Notes: generated from the sequence alone by a model not told the origin. Positions 1 through 9,819 are shown, counted from the stretch's first letter. The stretch is 23,391 nt of DNA from DASSFG01 sp035547915 (GCA_035547915.1 DASZTS010000103.1:1-23391); one strand, 5' to 3'. Program-made: numbers and translations.

Positions 1-445
1 CGTCAAAAAGGCTTCTCGGCGATAAGCCGGAACTTGCCGAAGACAACGCCTCTAACGAAGATGAACGTTTACTAACCACCACAAAGGCCCGGCTGCTCAA
101 TTCCGCCCACCGCTGGCTGCTTTTAATTCGACCGGTGACAATGTGCAGGAGCTGGAGCGCCGTTTGGGTTCCGGGCACTGGAGCGGCAATTATTCGCACG
201 ACGGTGTGCCCGGCTGGTTATTCGAGCGAGCCCAGTGGGCAGGAATCGATAGCGCCAAAGAACGTGGCAGCGACAGTAATAAGCACCTCAGGTGCTGATA
301 CCGTCGCCTCATGGGTTGGGTATCGCGCGGCGACAGAGTTCATCGGCGATTTGTTGAACTTTGTTGAATCACCCCTTGAGTCTCGCCGGGAACGGCCGAC
401 GGCGACTGGTCTAGCAAGCTGGTGGCTTCAGCCTGTCGGCTTGAA
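1..445. other. Gene-poor left edge with possible broken coding remnant
   Basis: No intact gene is convincing here. The plus strand is open in frame 3 from the window edge to 452. Its first 40 or so codons look protein-like (KRLLGDKPELAEDN), but the later part is of low-complexity, shadow-like composition. In frame 2 a stretch ending at a stop at 296-298 also looks protein-like (NVQELERRLGSGHWSGNY, PGWLFERAQWAGID) but has no ATG. Two adjacent protein-like pieces in different frames suggest a decayed or frameshifted gene entering from the left; this is inference. No rho-independent terminator is obvious for the kinase gene that ends at 446. Confidence 0.25.
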
Positions 446-3400
446 CTATTGACTCGATCGTCCGGAATTCTGCGCCTCGTGAATTAGGCGCGCGGCCAGC
501 GAATCTGCCGGAACATGGGCCGCCGCGTCATCGAGCAGTGTCTCGGCCGAGCGGGATTTTTCAATTCTGCGTAGATGCAATGCCGCGAAATATGCCAGCG
601 AAGCGCGGAGCCGATCAGACGGGAGCTTGTCGGCGACTTTCTTCCACCCAAACTCGTCAGTCGCGCCGCCCCACGTAAAAAACAAGCACACTGCGTCGTT
701 CAGACCGATAGTTCCCGAGCGGTAGGAGTCGAATAGTTCATTCATGGATTGGATCAATAGGTCGTCGACCTCCGGTGGGGGATTGTCATCGAACGAACCT
801 CTGCGGATGACGGCGGCGACGCTGAGCGGAATTTGCACGGTCATGGCTCGATCGGGAGGCATCTTGTGCGATACGATTTCCAGCGCCATCTGACGCCCCA
901 GGGGGCTGCGCCACGTGTCACGCATCGCCCCTCCGAGCTCGGGTATTCGGACGATCGATTCCACCAACCAGCTCATGGGAAAACGAGTACCCGTGCGGTC
1001 GGAAACATCCGCGATGGTTTTCCTGGCGTCGTCGTCTGTTAGCTTTCCCGACAGCGAACCGAGCATGTTGAAATAGATGTCGCCGAAAAGGTCGTCGGTT
1101 AGCTTAAGGCGTTCATAACCTTTCGCCCAGATGTCGACTTGTGCCGCCTCGTCGGCTGCCGTGAGTCCGAAAAGAATCCAGCACTCTGCCCGGCGTCCGA
1201 GCGGCAGTTCGTCAACCAGGTTGGCGAGTTCGGTACTGGCCTTAACCGTCTCTTGGAGCACCATCCAAACACGTGCACGCTCAAGCCTCAAAATGCTCCG
1301 GCGCATATCAATGCTAGACGTGTATTGCTTTAATTCGTCGTCGATGAGCGTTAAAGCTGTTTTCGCGCCCGCCTCGCCCGAACACAACAAGAGCCAGAGA
1401 TAGCTTTCGATCGCCATAAATCTGAAGTTGAGATCGATCTGCCCACCACGGCCTGCCTGACTGACGAAACGCGCCAAAATCGCCGAGGCTTGCGGCAAGC
1501 GGTTCACGCTAACCAACGCATTCGCCATATCGAAGTCGTACTTATCGATGAGCTGGAACGGTAAATCGGGAGTCCGTTTATAAACCTGAAGCATGGCTTC
1601 GACAAAGTCGACCTGCAGCGGACGCGTTTCTACATGCTGCAACACGTCGTCGTGGGGCAACATATCCATTAATTGCCCGATATCGTCGGGAACGAACATT
1701 GAGTAGACCACCGAGGAAGGCGAGGCTTGAGAGATCGGGCCCAACTTGGATTCCCAACCCGAGTCATCGAGTTGCTGCTGAGTGTTCGCCAGAGCAGCAG
1801 TGAAGGACGGCCCTCGCAGCGTTTCGTACAGCTCGAGATAGGTGAGTCGCAACGAAGCCAGAACCGCCCAATCGTCCTCGGCCGGTTCCGATAACCCTTG
1901 CGCCGCCCCGCTCGGGCCTGCCAACAGGGCATTGTATCCCGCTTTCACGTCGTTGTAGTCAGCTTTCTTCTCTAAACGGCGCCCGCGCTCACGGCAGGCA
2001 ATCTCCTTGAATAGCGCTTCCCGTTTGCTCGCCGGGCTCGTTTCCGCGTCGCCGGCGATGGAGTGGTATTCTGCCTTGGCTTCGCTCCAACGACCTTCGT
2101 GACACAGATGATCGGCATGTTCGAGTTGTGATTCGTCGCGGTCGGGAAGACTGCGGACCTGAAGCCGCTCAATCGCGCTCAACGAAACGGAAGCGATCGT
2201 CACCTTGCCTTTGTTCGATGGTACGGCGAATAGCTCTTCGAATAACATGGGAGCCTGACCTTCGACCGATATCGCCAAACGCCGATGGTTACGCTCGACC
2301 GTGATGTTCAATCGCGAGCCACCAAGTTCGATGAAACGCTCGCGCACCAGTTGCCAATTTTCTTCGGAACGCGATCGACCCTCATTCTCAGCCGCGCCCG
2401 GCAGAAGGGAAACGACGTTGTCGGACGGACCGGTTCTTTTCCGATAAAGCCACACGCCAAATCGAGTGTCCTCAACACGGCGGACTTCGACGGTGTAGAG
2501 CCCGACGCCTTTTCCATCCGCTGGACTTTCTAGTGACAAAAGAATCGGTGGGTCGAGGTCTGTTTCCAGGGAACACCCGAGTTGAACTGTCATTCGCTTG
2601 CTATTTTCGGCGTTGAGCGCTACGTCTCGCGTCATTTCCGAGCGCGACCGTAAGCGCCCCTTCTCATCGATCTCTACCATCGACTTGCCGAAGCATTTGT
2701 CGACCGTCGCCGGGTCGAACGGCGCCGCCAAGTCGACCACAAGGCTCGGCCGTTCCAGGGCGACCTGGAGGGCACCGCGTAACTCCTCCTGTTGGACCGG
2801 GTCTTCGACCATCGCGATTTGCGCAGCGAAGTCCGCGGGCTTCTTACCCGTCATGTCGTCTTCACGAAAATGATACCGCAGGCATTTTGCCAGTTCGGCT
2901 TCGAAGCGTTCGCGAAGTTGCTTCGCGTTCGATGCAGGGTACTTCGCAAGTTGATCCAAGTCGGTACTGATCTGCGACGCGACTCGGGGATCCTCTTTCA
3001 GGCTTTGTATAAGTGCTTCGATGCTGAGCGCCAGTTTCTCCTTCCGCGCGGTTCTCTGCCCGTCCCAATACAGGACAGCGATGATCGGCAACGCCGCGCC
3101 GAGCACCAGGAAAGCCGCCAGGAGAGCCGCACCCTGTGGGGTGTGCTTCAGGTTATACAGCAACTCCGAGCGGCGAATATCCACTGGCTTGTTGTGCGCG
3201 AAATTGTTTAAGTCGTTGGCAAGCTCAATCGCCGAGGCATAGCGTTTCTGCGGGTCCCAATGCGTGGCGTGCTTGACGATCTCCACCAGGTCGCGCCGTT
3301 GACCCGACCTTCGCAGCGCCTTGTGAAACTCCTTGAGTTTCTGGATGTGTTCTTTTCGCGTCCAACTTTTATCTGGCGCGAGCCGCTCCTCGGTCGGAAA

Positions 3401-4174
3401 GAGAACGGCCTGCAGAATCAGTCCAGCCGCGTACACGTCTGCTCGCTGCGGGCTCACCGGCTCGCTTTTTTCACGATTGTCGTCGTCGGCCGGTCGCTGT
3501 TCTGGCGGCCGTATCTGGTGCGGCGAGAAGCGGTTTTGTCCGGCGTCGGGGCCGGCCGTGTCAATCGCGATGCCAAAGTCGAGAAGCACCGGATGCGGCC
3601 AGCCGTTCGTTCGCGTCTCAACGATGATGTTGTTCGACTTGATGTCGCGGTGAACGATTCCGCTGGCGTGCGCTGTTGCAATTGCCTCGACGATTGCTTT
3701 CGCCAGGTGGAGACGCGCTTCTCGGCCCAGGTCCGGATGGGCCTCGAGGAAACGGTCCAGGGTGACCCCGGGCACGTATTCCATTTCGATGAACGGTATG
3801 GGACCGATCCGATCGTCGTTATAGACGCCGTGGCTATGGTGTTTGGAGATGTGGGGGCTTTGGTCGCTCAGCACTTCCAATCGCTGAGCCATGTGCAGGA
3901 AGGCAATCGAAAATCTCTGGCGAAACTCATGCTTAAGGAACTTGAAGACGCGCGCTACCGTCTTCGTGCCCTCATGTTTTGTCCCCAATCGCAGCACGGA
4001 TTGCCCACCCTCGACGACCACCTTGCTCTCGGCATCGCTCAGGGGGTTTAGCTCGTAGCCGTTCAATGTCGCGGGAAGGATCGCGTTGAGGTCAATCTGG
4101 CCGCTCTCGGGCCCGGGCATCGAAGTTTCCGGCGCCAGTTTGGCGCGCGCTATTTCGGCCGTGCTGCGAACCAT
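446..4174 (-). CDS. Membrane-anchored Ser/Thr protein kinase with large C-terminal sensor/TPR-like region
   Basis: Hanks-type eukaryotic-like kinase of 1242 residues. The kinase domain spans roughly residues 40-330. Visible motifs are a glycine-rich strand near residues 56-64, the likely ATP-anchoring Lys78, the catalytic loop HRDIKSNN (D177, N182), the metal-binding DFG (199-201), and PPE (223-225) in place of APE. A single transmembrane helix lies at about 349-371, so the kinase is cytoplasmic and about 870 residues are predicted outside. That part has a beta-rich segment (about 480-690) and then alpha-helical, TPR-like stretches. The start is supported by AAAGGA about 8 bases upstream of the ATG. 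It lies 97 bases after the sigma-like gene and is probably its co-transcribed effector or regulator. The signal and the phosphorylation targets cannot be told from sequence. Confidence 0.9.
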   Translation of the reverse strand: MVRSTAEIARAKLAPETSMPGPESGQIDLNAILPATLNGYELNPLSDAESKVVVEGGQSVLRLGTKHEGTKTVARVFKFLKHEFRQRFSIAFLHMAQRLEVLSDQSPHISKHHSHGVYNDDRIGPIPFIEMEYVPGVTLDRFLEAHPDLGREARLHLAKAIVEAIATAHASGIVHRDIKSNNIIVETRTNGWPHPVLLDFGIAIDTAGPDAGQNRFSPHQIRPPEQRPADDDNREKSEPVSPQRADVYAAGLILQAVLFPTEERLAPDKSWTRKEHIQKLKEFHKALRRSGQRRDLVEIVKHATHWDPQKRYASAIELANDLNNFAHNKPVDIRRSELLYNLKHTPQGAALLAAFLVLGAALPIIAVLYWDGQRTARKEKLALSIEALIQSLKEDPRVASQISTDLDQLAKYPASNAKQLRERFEAELAKCLRYHFREDDMTGKKPADFAAQIAMVEDPVQQEELRGALQVALERPSLVVDLAAPFDPATVDKCFGKSMVEIDEKGRLRSRSEMTRDVALNAENSKRMTVQLGCSLETDLDPPILLSLESPADGKGVGLYTVEVRRVEDTRFGVWLYRKRTGPSDNVVSLLPGAAENEGRSRSEENWQLVRERFIELGGSRLNITVERNHRRLAISVEGQAPMLFEELFAVPSNKGKVTIASVSLSAIERLQVRSLPDRDESQLEHADHLCHEGRWSEAKAEYHSIAGDAETSPASKREALFKEIACRERGRRLEKKADYNDVKAGYNALLAGPSGAAQGLSEPAEDDWAVLASLRLTYLELYETLRGPSFTAALANTQQQLDDSGWESKLGPISQASPSSVVYSMFVPDDIGQLMDMLPHDDVLQHVETRPLQVDFVEAMLQVYKRTPDLPFQLIDKYDFDMANALVSVNRLPQASAILARFVSQAGRGGQIDLNFRFMAIESYLWLLLCSGEAGAKTALTLIDDELKQYTSSIDMRRSILRLERARVWMVLQETVKASTELANLVDELPLGRRAECWILFGLTAADEAAQVDIWAKGYERLKLTDDLFGDIYFNMLGSLSGKLTDDDARKTIADVSDRTGTRFPMSWLVESIVRIPELGGAMRDTWRSPLGRQMALEIVSHKMPPDRAMTVQIPLSVAAVIRRGSFDDNPPPEVDDLLIQSMNELFDSYRSGTIGLNDAVCLFFTWGGATDEFGWKKVADKLPSDRLRASLAYFAALHLRRIEKSRSAETLLDDAAAHVPADSLAARLIHEAQNSGRSSQ

Positions 4175-4271
4175 CGTGACGTCCTTTCAGATAGCGAACG
4201 AGAGTCCATCCCAAAAACGCCCCGAATGTCGTCTCGCGTCGATGTTGTAGCAACGAAAACAGGTCCATTAC

Positions 4272-5840
4272 CTACTCGAGGCACGGAGCCACGGCGGTCG
4301 TGAGCGGAGATCCGGCTAGGGACTCTTTGAGGAACGCGATGATCTTGTCCAAATCCCTTCGACTAAGCGGCAGCAGGTACAGAATTTCGTCGATTGTACG
4401 AGCGCCGTATCGGTGCAACGAACGAACTTCGAAATACCAAGAATCCATGTCGCGCTCTTGCCACCGGGCCTTCGGTCGGTCTCTGAGCAGTTTGTTCCAC
4501 AATTCGTCTTCCAACTTGAGCCGCAGCATGCGCTGCTGCTCTGACTCGAACGCCGTCGCATCGTCGGTCGTCCACGACGAGAACGACGTCTCGAGCGTTG
4601 CTAACCTAAGCGATTCCCAGCGGTGACGTGCTTCGGCAATCGCCAGAAATATCGTTCGTGCTGTCAGGCCTCTGGTCAGGCCGAGCATCTGACAGCGCGC
4701 CGCGAGTTCATTCACCCATAAGCGCGGATTGGACACCAGCGTCTCCAAGACGCTCTTGTCACCCACGCTCGGCGAAACGGTTGGCAAGGCACTTGAATGC
4801 TCAGGGTGCCTCGATTCATCAATCGCCGCCAGGGTCGACGGAAATCCAAGCTCCGCCTCGAGCCACTCACCCAGACGGGATCGGGCAAACCGATCCGCGC
4901 CCAACGCGCGCAATTCCTGACGAGCGCACTCGATCGACCGTGTCACCTGCTGGGCCGTGGTTCGCAGCAGCCCGGCGATTTCGCCACGATATCGCACGGC
5001 CCACGTGCGCATCGCATCCAGATGGCCAAGCATCGGGTACAGCATATTCAAGTCGTCGAGGCCTTGGCTGCTCAGTTTCAACAGCTTAGTCGCGTCGATC
5101 CTCGAGAACGGCGGTGGTAGCGCAAACCCTGGTTGACCAGCGCGGGATTTCGACGACCTGAGCAATCTTCGCTCCAGCACGGTGTCGCGTAGGCTCCATC
5201 CAATGGCCACCAGTAACAGCAAAGCGACGTCGTTGCTGGTTTCGTCAGATAACTCGGTCGCCGCGATGGCGCGACTGAGAATTGCTTCCCGGTCCGGCTC
5301 AGACGGTACGACGAAGGGCAGAACGCTTCGCAGCAGGAAGCACACGATGCCTGCGCGGGAAGTCGACGTCGTAAGATCGCACGGATGCCGGTGCAGATAC
5401 TCCTCGAGCCATTGTGTAAACAGTTCGGTCAGGCCCTCGAGGTCGTTGTCGCGCACCAATTGACATAATCTAACTGCTGTTGGTTCGGGGCGCAGGCGAT
5501 ATTCGCCCGGGGCAAGCCCTATCAAATTCAACTGATCATGCGGATCCAACGTGTGAATTTCTACCCCGGATTTTCGCTCGACCGGCGTCAACTCCCAACG
5601 AGCGAACCAACAACGATTCGGCCGCGGGCTAAAGATAACCCGATGATCGACGGCCGAATCGTCACCGCGCGGCTCTGGAGGTTTCGCAAGGTTGCAGGGG
5701 TTGATTGTGATTCGCAGTTGGCCGCAAGCCACGAAGGTAGTCTGACCTGCTCGAAAAAAGACTTCTTCCGAATCCAATTGGAAAAAGCCGGCCAGCGGAG
5801 ACGCTTCGAAGCCCACATCCGAAAATGCCAAATCCGTCAT
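4272..5840 (-). CDS. Hypothetical protein with sigma-region-4-like helix-turn-helix
   Basis: 522 residues with no family I recognise. The first 120 residues are beta-rich. The remainder is helical. Residues about 281-314 (AVRYRGEIAGLLRTTAQQVT, continuing into IECARQELRAL) have the spacing of a sigma-70 region 4 helix-turn-helix: an EIA-type first helix, TTAQQV-like recognition helix and trailing ARxxLR. A second, weaker copy of this pattern may lie near residues 473-508 (ARTIDEILYLLPLSRRDLDK). The start codon sits inside the stop of the upstream gene (ATGA overlap), so the two are translationally coupled. Together with the downstream kinase this suggests a phospho-controlled transcription factor or signalling adaptor, which is inference. 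It is not a canonical ECF sigma factor: it is far too long and no region 2 is visible. Confidence 0.75.
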   Translation of the reverse strand: MTDLAFSDVGFEASPLAGFFQLDSEEVFFRAGQTTFVACGQLRITINPCNLAKPPEPRGDDSAVDHRVIFSPRPNRCWFARWELTPVERKSGVEIHTLDPHDQLNLIGLAPGEYRLRPEPTAVRLCQLVRDNDLEGLTELFTQWLEEYLHRHPCDLTTSTSRAGIVCFLLRSVLPFVVPSEPDREAILSRAIAATELSDETSNDVALLLLVAIGWSLRDTVLERRLLRSSKSRAGQPGFALPPPFSRIDATKLLKLSSQGLDDLNMLYPMLGHLDAMRTWAVRYRGEIAGLLRTTAQQVTRSIECARQELRALGADRFARSRLGEWLEAELGFPSTLAAIDESRHPEHSSALPTVSPSVGDKSVLETLVSNPRLWVNELAARCQMLGLTRGLTARTIFLAIAEARHRWESLRLATLETSFSSWTTDDATAFESEQQRMLRLKLEDELWNKLLRDRPKARWQERDMDSWYFEVRSLHRYGARTIDEILYLLPLSRRDLDKIIAFLKESLAGSPLTTAVAPCLE

Positions 5841-8038
5841 CGAGGCACCTCAACTCGATAGAACTGTCGGCATTTTGCTAATGCATCTGCCACCAGGCAC
5901 CGCCTAGCGGTGTCGTCGTCGCTTGGCAGCGCATCGAACTTCTCTTGGAGGCTGTCGAATTCAGCCGCGAGCGACTCAGACTCGGCGCTAGCCCGCTTTG
6001 GCCGACCATTCTTCGAGCTCGGTTTCTTAAAAGCTTTTTCCGCGAATTTTTTCATTTCTGAATCGGGCCATTCCGCGACAATATCTTGCACCTCAGTAAC
6101 TTTCTGCAAGGGCTTCTCCAGCATCCAACGAAAGATGACTTGCAGCCAGATGTGGGACATCTGCCGCGAAAAACCCACCTCCGGAGTTCGTCGCGCGGAA
6201 TCGATTGACGGCTCGTCGTCGAGGGGAAGCAAGCTTTGGGCAAAGCTCCGAACGTCGTCGTGGTTCGGCCAAGCGCTAATCGACTTTCGAAGCGAGGCGT
6301 AGTCGTAACGATCGATCGCGCGCCTTTCCTGCCGCATCTTGAACAACCAATTGATCGCATATTGACGGATCACATGAGGATCTCCCCCCTTTCTTTTCGC
6401 CAACTTCGAAAACAAACTCACTACTCGGCGTTCCAGCTTAGGAGAAAAGACGTCCACTCCCAGCGACTTGGCAAAGTTGGACAATTCCCCATGTCCGCTC
6501 AACAGCGCCCCCAGCAGACTCTTGTCGCTCGACGAAATCGACGGGTCTTGTAACGCTTGCCGGAGCAAGGGGGACTGGGGCCGATGCGGAGAAGACGCCT
6601 CGCCGGCTGGCGGTTCGAGAGGGAGCTTGTACCAAAAAGCGCTCGGTCGGTGACCCCAGCGAGCCCGGCACTCGTCGCCGGCGGCCTGCCAGTGGGGCGG
6701 TCGACTGGAAAAGAAGTATTGCTCGCAATTGCCGCAACGAAAGGCGGGGTGTTGGGCGAAACTAGACTTTACCCAGATCCACGAATCTTTGCGACGCGGT
6801 TGCCGCTCGTGATCGCGATTGATTGAACATTGGTCGTCCAGTCCGATAACTCCGCCGCAGGGTGTCTCAGGATTGCCCGGCTCAGGATTGTCCGCCACGT
6901 TGACCCGACAGCGCAAGACCCGACCGGCTTGTAAGGCGGGACCCGCTAGTTTGGCCAACATCCCCTTGCGAAAGCCGTTGGGCAACAATTGTTTCCCCCG
7001 GACCGCATCAAAGGTCACCAGGCGCATAACGAACCGGCCGATCTCCTCATGGCGGTCCCAGCCGGCCAGTTGATGCGAGGTTACGCAGTAGTACATAGCG
7101 CGCACAGGGGAGTCGATCGCAAAATCCTGCCACTTTTTCCAGCAATCGCAGCCGGCAACCATCGTGCTTGCTACCTGAATAGCCTGTAGGTCCAATTCTT
7201 GACCCACATCCGGCTTGCTCCCGTCTTCCGCCGGGTGGTTTCCGTAAACAAAGCGCCGCAACCATTTCAGTGGACCACTTAGCTGTCCGGCAACAATGGA
7301 ATTCAGGCAAACTAGGGCGCGGGGCCATGCCGTATCCCAATTGAACTGGCGGCCGTCTTTTGCCCACGGCAGCATGCAGCCATGCACGAGGACGCGGTCG
7401 ACGACCGTCGATATCGGCAAGCTGGGCGATAAATCGCATGCGTTGACGATCCCGCTGACAACCTCAAGCGTCAAATTGCGCTCATCACCATAGGCACCGC
7501 AACATAAATACGCCCGAAAAAAAGTCGCGTCCTGGATTTGGCCTTTGCGCTTGCCTTCGAGCTGCGCGATCCAGTGATCCATCTTCGCGGGCACTGCCTT
7601 TTGCATCCCCACGAATCGCCCGTTAAGCCTTCGCACATAAGGATTTACGCGTCCTTCTTCCGGAGCAATCCCGTCATGCTCGAGGTCGATCTGTAGTCCT
7701 GGATCAATCTTGTCCCCGCTCAAAGACTGGTAGCGCTCGAAGTACTCAGAGTATCGCTTCTTGGCCTCGGCGAGTTTACCCTCCAGGCTTCGACAGTCGT
7801 TCAGCCAACCTAGAGGTTCGCTTTGCCGGTTCCGCGCATGACAAAACTGGTCGAATTCTTTCAGGAAAGCAGCCTTTGCTTTCCCCAACGATGTGTCCCC
7901 CGCGGCTGCGCCGATGGCATTCAAACCGGCGCGCAGAGCTGCTAACTCTTGGCAAAACTCCGTTTGAAAAAACTCGCTCCGGTCGCGATTGCGGAGACGC
8001 ACCAGTTCGTCCAGGGCATCTTGATAAAGTCTGTCCAA
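5837..8038 (-). CDS. Hypothetical 733-residue protein with cysteine cluster (possible zinc site)
   Basis: No recognisable family. The N-terminal 110 residues are predicted helical, possibly coiled. The middle is rich in Cys and Trp. A likely metal site is formed by FRCGNC (CxxC, near residues 433-436) with a further Cys and His in DECRARWGH about 20 residues on; additional cysteines lie shortly before (PCGG, DDQC). The C-terminal part is basic and helical (KKPSSKNGRPKR). The start is a TTG preceded by GAGAGG at good spacing; no ATG fits better. It overlaps the next gene by four bases, so both are made together, and the kinase follows. The order suggests a three-protein signalling module. A role in nucleic-acid or protein binding is possible from the zinc-ribbon-like cluster but not shown. 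Confidence 0.75.
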   Translation of the reverse strand: MDRLYQDALDELVRLRNRDRSEFFQTEFCQELAALRAGLNAIGAAAGDTSLGKAKAAFLKEFDQFCHARNRQSEPLGWLNDCRSLEGKLAEAKKRYSEYFERYQSLSGDKIDPGLQIDLEHDGIAPEEGRVNPYVRRLNGRFVGMQKAVPAKMDHWIAQLEGKRKGQIQDATFFRAYLCCGAYGDERNLTLEVVSGIVNACDLSPSLPISTVVDRVLVHGCMLPWAKDGRQFNWDTAWPRALVCLNSIVAGQLSGPLKWLRRFVYGNHPAEDGSKPDVGQELDLQAIQVASTMVAGCDCWKKWQDFAIDSPVRAMYYCVTSHQLAGWDRHEEIGRFVMRLVTFDAVRGKQLLPNGFRKGMLAKLAGPALQAGRVLRCRVNVADNPEPGNPETPCGGVIGLDDQCSINRDHERQPRRKDSWIWVKSSFAQHPAFRCGNCEQYFFSSRPPHWQAAGDECRARWGHRPSAFWYKLPLEPPAGEASSPHRPQSPLLRQALQDPSISSSDKSLLGALLSGHGELSNFAKSLGVDVFSPKLERRVVSLFSKLAKRKGGDPHVIRQYAINWLFKMRQERRAIDRYDYASLRKSISAWPNHDDVRSFAQSLLPLDDEPSIDSARRTPEVGFSRQMSHIWLQVIFRWMLEKPLQKVTEVQDIVAEWPDSEMKKFAEKAFKKPSSKNGRPKRASAESESLAAEFDSLQEKFDALPSDDDTARRCLVADALAKCRQFYRVEVPR

Positions 8039-8160
8039 GTGAAAACCCTCTCAACTCCACCAATGGCCAACGCGATTCTAATGGATGCCAGCACCTGCCC
8101 ACAAACACAAAGGACGGTGGCGGTGTTCTGGTCGCCTGTACACTGTGCCGGCGCGAGCGT

Positions 8161-9168
8161 TCAGAGCCGCTTGCGCAGAAAGCGCAAGGAGGCGGCGAAT
8201 GCCTGCAGGGAATACGGAAAACGCCCCAGGGTGTAGTGGCCGCAAGCAAGCGTGAGCCACTGGTGGTCTACCCGGCCGGCGCGATAGGCATTCACGATCT
8301 CTTGTGTGAGGTACGGTAGGAAGACATTGTCTTGTCGAGCGGAAACGATCAATGCGGAGGTGCGAAATTCGCCTAACTGGCGTACGTAGGAGATCGGACT
8401 GAGAATCGACCAGACCTCATTCAAATCGCTCGATGCCAAACGCCCATCAAGTGCCTTTCGTATATGACGCGTCGCTCGCCCCGTCCATACCACCTCGCCG
8501 AATCGGCTCGCCATCAGGAGAAAAACCACTGCCCGCACGCGCTCATCGTGGCCGGCGACAATCGATGCGATGGAGGAACCCAGGCTGGAGCCGATGATCC
8601 CCAGTCGTCGATAACCGCGCTGATCTAGCCAGTCAAGAGCCAGCCGCGCTTCGAGCACCGCCTGCCGGCACGAGCGAATCGTCCGGCCGAGGTTCGCACT
8701 GACCATCTGACTTGCGATGCGACGGGCGCCGTCGCGCCGTTGAGCGTGGTAGGGCAACGTCATGCGTAGCGCCGTCACCCCGCCCAGCTTAAGCGACCAT
8801 GCTAGGCGATCGTATCCGTCGGCGGTCGCGTTCCAGTGAGGCAGAATGAGGACCGCCCGATCCCGCCGCTTGCACTCGAAGAGTCGACAGCTGGCGCGGT
8901 TGTTTTGCGGTGTCTCGGTGACGACCGGGCTGGCGAACGTGAGTAAATCGCCCTTCAGCTGATAGTCGTCGCAGGCTTGGGGAGTAAAAAAACGCTGGCT
9001 ATCCGCGAGCCGATCATTGACAAATGCTTTCAGTTCCGCCAGAGCCTCGCCCCTCGGCTCGCCGCCCGTCAGCAGCTCAAGGCCGCAGCTATAGGGTTCG
9101 ACCACCTTAAACGGATCTTCTCGAGCGGCCAATCGGTCTTCGACGCTCGAAAAGTAACGGCCGAGCAA
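8161..9168 (-). CDS. Alpha/beta hydrolase (ABHD18-like)
   Basis: 335 residues, a usual size for the fold. The nucleophile elbow is GSSLG with Ser195; the acid is likely Asp280 in SARQD, and the base His311 in ACGHYT, giving a complete Ser-Asp-His triad in the right order. The strand before it (RAVLILPHWNATADGYDRL) resembles the oxyanion-hole region of the ABHD18-like group, so that assignment is tentative. It should be an esterase, lipase or peptidase of unknown substrate. No signal peptide or transmembrane helix is seen, so it is probably cytoplasmic. The start is a TTG; an in-frame stop lies 8 codons upstream and no ATG is available, so the start is constrained. The gene precedes the signalling operon by 122 bases and may or may not be co-transcribed. 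Confidence 0.85.
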   Translation of the reverse strand: MLGRYFSSVEDRLAAREDPFKVVEPYSCGLELLTGGEPRGEALAELKAFVNDRLADSQRFFTPQACDDYQLKGDLLTFASPVVTETPQNNRASCRLFECKRRDRAVLILPHWNATADGYDRLAWSLKLGGVTALRMTLPYHAQRRDGARRIASQMVSANLGRTIRSCRQAVLEARLALDWLDQRGYRRLGIIGSSLGSSIASIVAGHDERVRAVVFLLMASRFGEVVWTGRATRHIRKALDGRLASSDLNEVWSILSPISYVRQLGEFRTSALIVSARQDNVFLPYLTQEIVNAYRAGRVDHQWLTLACGHYTLGRFPYSLQAFAASLRFLRKRL

Positions 9169-9717
9169 AGCGTACCCTAACGAGAGTCAGTTGAGAGGCT
9201 CGACAAACTCAGGATTGGAACTCTTTCGATCCGAAGGCGCGCGCATCGCGCCGCGAACGATGACTGCCGGAGGCCTCGCGTTCGTTCGACCGCCGACAGT
9301 GACATTCAGGATATCGCACCGCCGCGCCGTTGCAATCCGCCTCATCAGCCGCCAGCACTTAGACGCATGAGAAGCAGCAACGGCGTAATCCGGCGGCTAA
9401 TGCCTGTTTCGCATACAAGTCGAAGCAGGGCCGTTCAATCTTTCAAGTTGGGAAAGCCATTTGCCCCGAAGTCATTGGACTTAGGGCAGATCAACCCTAT
9501 CCAGCTTCAAACATTGAACAGCCCTGCAAGTCGAAGGCTCGATGTTGCTTAAGCGGAAATTGCATCGCCGATGTGTGCTCTAACCGTAATCCCGCTGAAA
9601 CCCCCGATAACAGCGTCTCAATCGGCTACCCGTACGTCTCGCGGCTAGCGGAAGGCACTTCGTTGGCACAAAGATTCCAATTCTTGGCCCACGCCTCCGG
9701 TGCCTAAGGAGAAAATC

Positions 9718-9804
9718 GTGTGTTCTCCGCCTGACCGACGTGTCGGCAGCAACTCGCGCAGGCGCCTGCGCCGCACACAGCCACCGCCAAACGACCTCGC
9801 ATGA
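9718..9804 (+). CDS. Possible 28-residue leader ORF
   Basis: A GTG start is preceded by a strong AAGGAG (9706-9711) at 6 bases. The ORF is Arg- and Pro-rich and ends in TGA at 9802-9804, 15 bases before the ATG of the next gene and just before that gene's own AAGGA. The placement fits a leader peptide or an upstream coupled ORF. Composition is not typical of a folded protein, and the palindrome at 9756-9771 lies inside it, so it could equally be an untranslated leader. Confidence 0.25.
   Translation: MCSPPDRRVGSNSRRRLRRTQPPPNDLA
9756..9771. promoter_or_regulatory. 16-bp perfect palindrome, candidate operator
   Basis: GCGCAGGCGCCTGCGC is fully self-complementary and lies 49 bases before the start of a putative DNA-binding gene. 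It could be an operator for autoregulation. Chance is not negligible in GC-rich DNA. Confidence 0.35.
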
Positions 9805-9819
9805 CATAAGGACCAGCAC

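Larger units (their letters stand above)
9169..9819. promoter_or_regulatory. Divergent intergenic region (control region of both operons)
   Basis: About 650 bases separate the minus-strand hydrolase and the plus-strand operon, with no convincing long gene. It should hold promoters for both directions. A weak sigma-70-like candidate for the plus strand is TTGGAC (9475-9480) and TATCCA (9498-9503) with a 17-base spacer. Close to the downstream gene are a 16-bp perfect palindrome, an interrupted inverted repeat CCGAC-GT-GTCGG (9735-9746), and a small ORF with a good ribosome binding site, listed separately where strong enough. Confidence 0.45.

Noticed and set aside
3260..4051. 263-codon plus-strand ORF
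   Set aside because: It lies wholly antisense to the kinase domain, whose HRD and DFG motifs prove the other strand.
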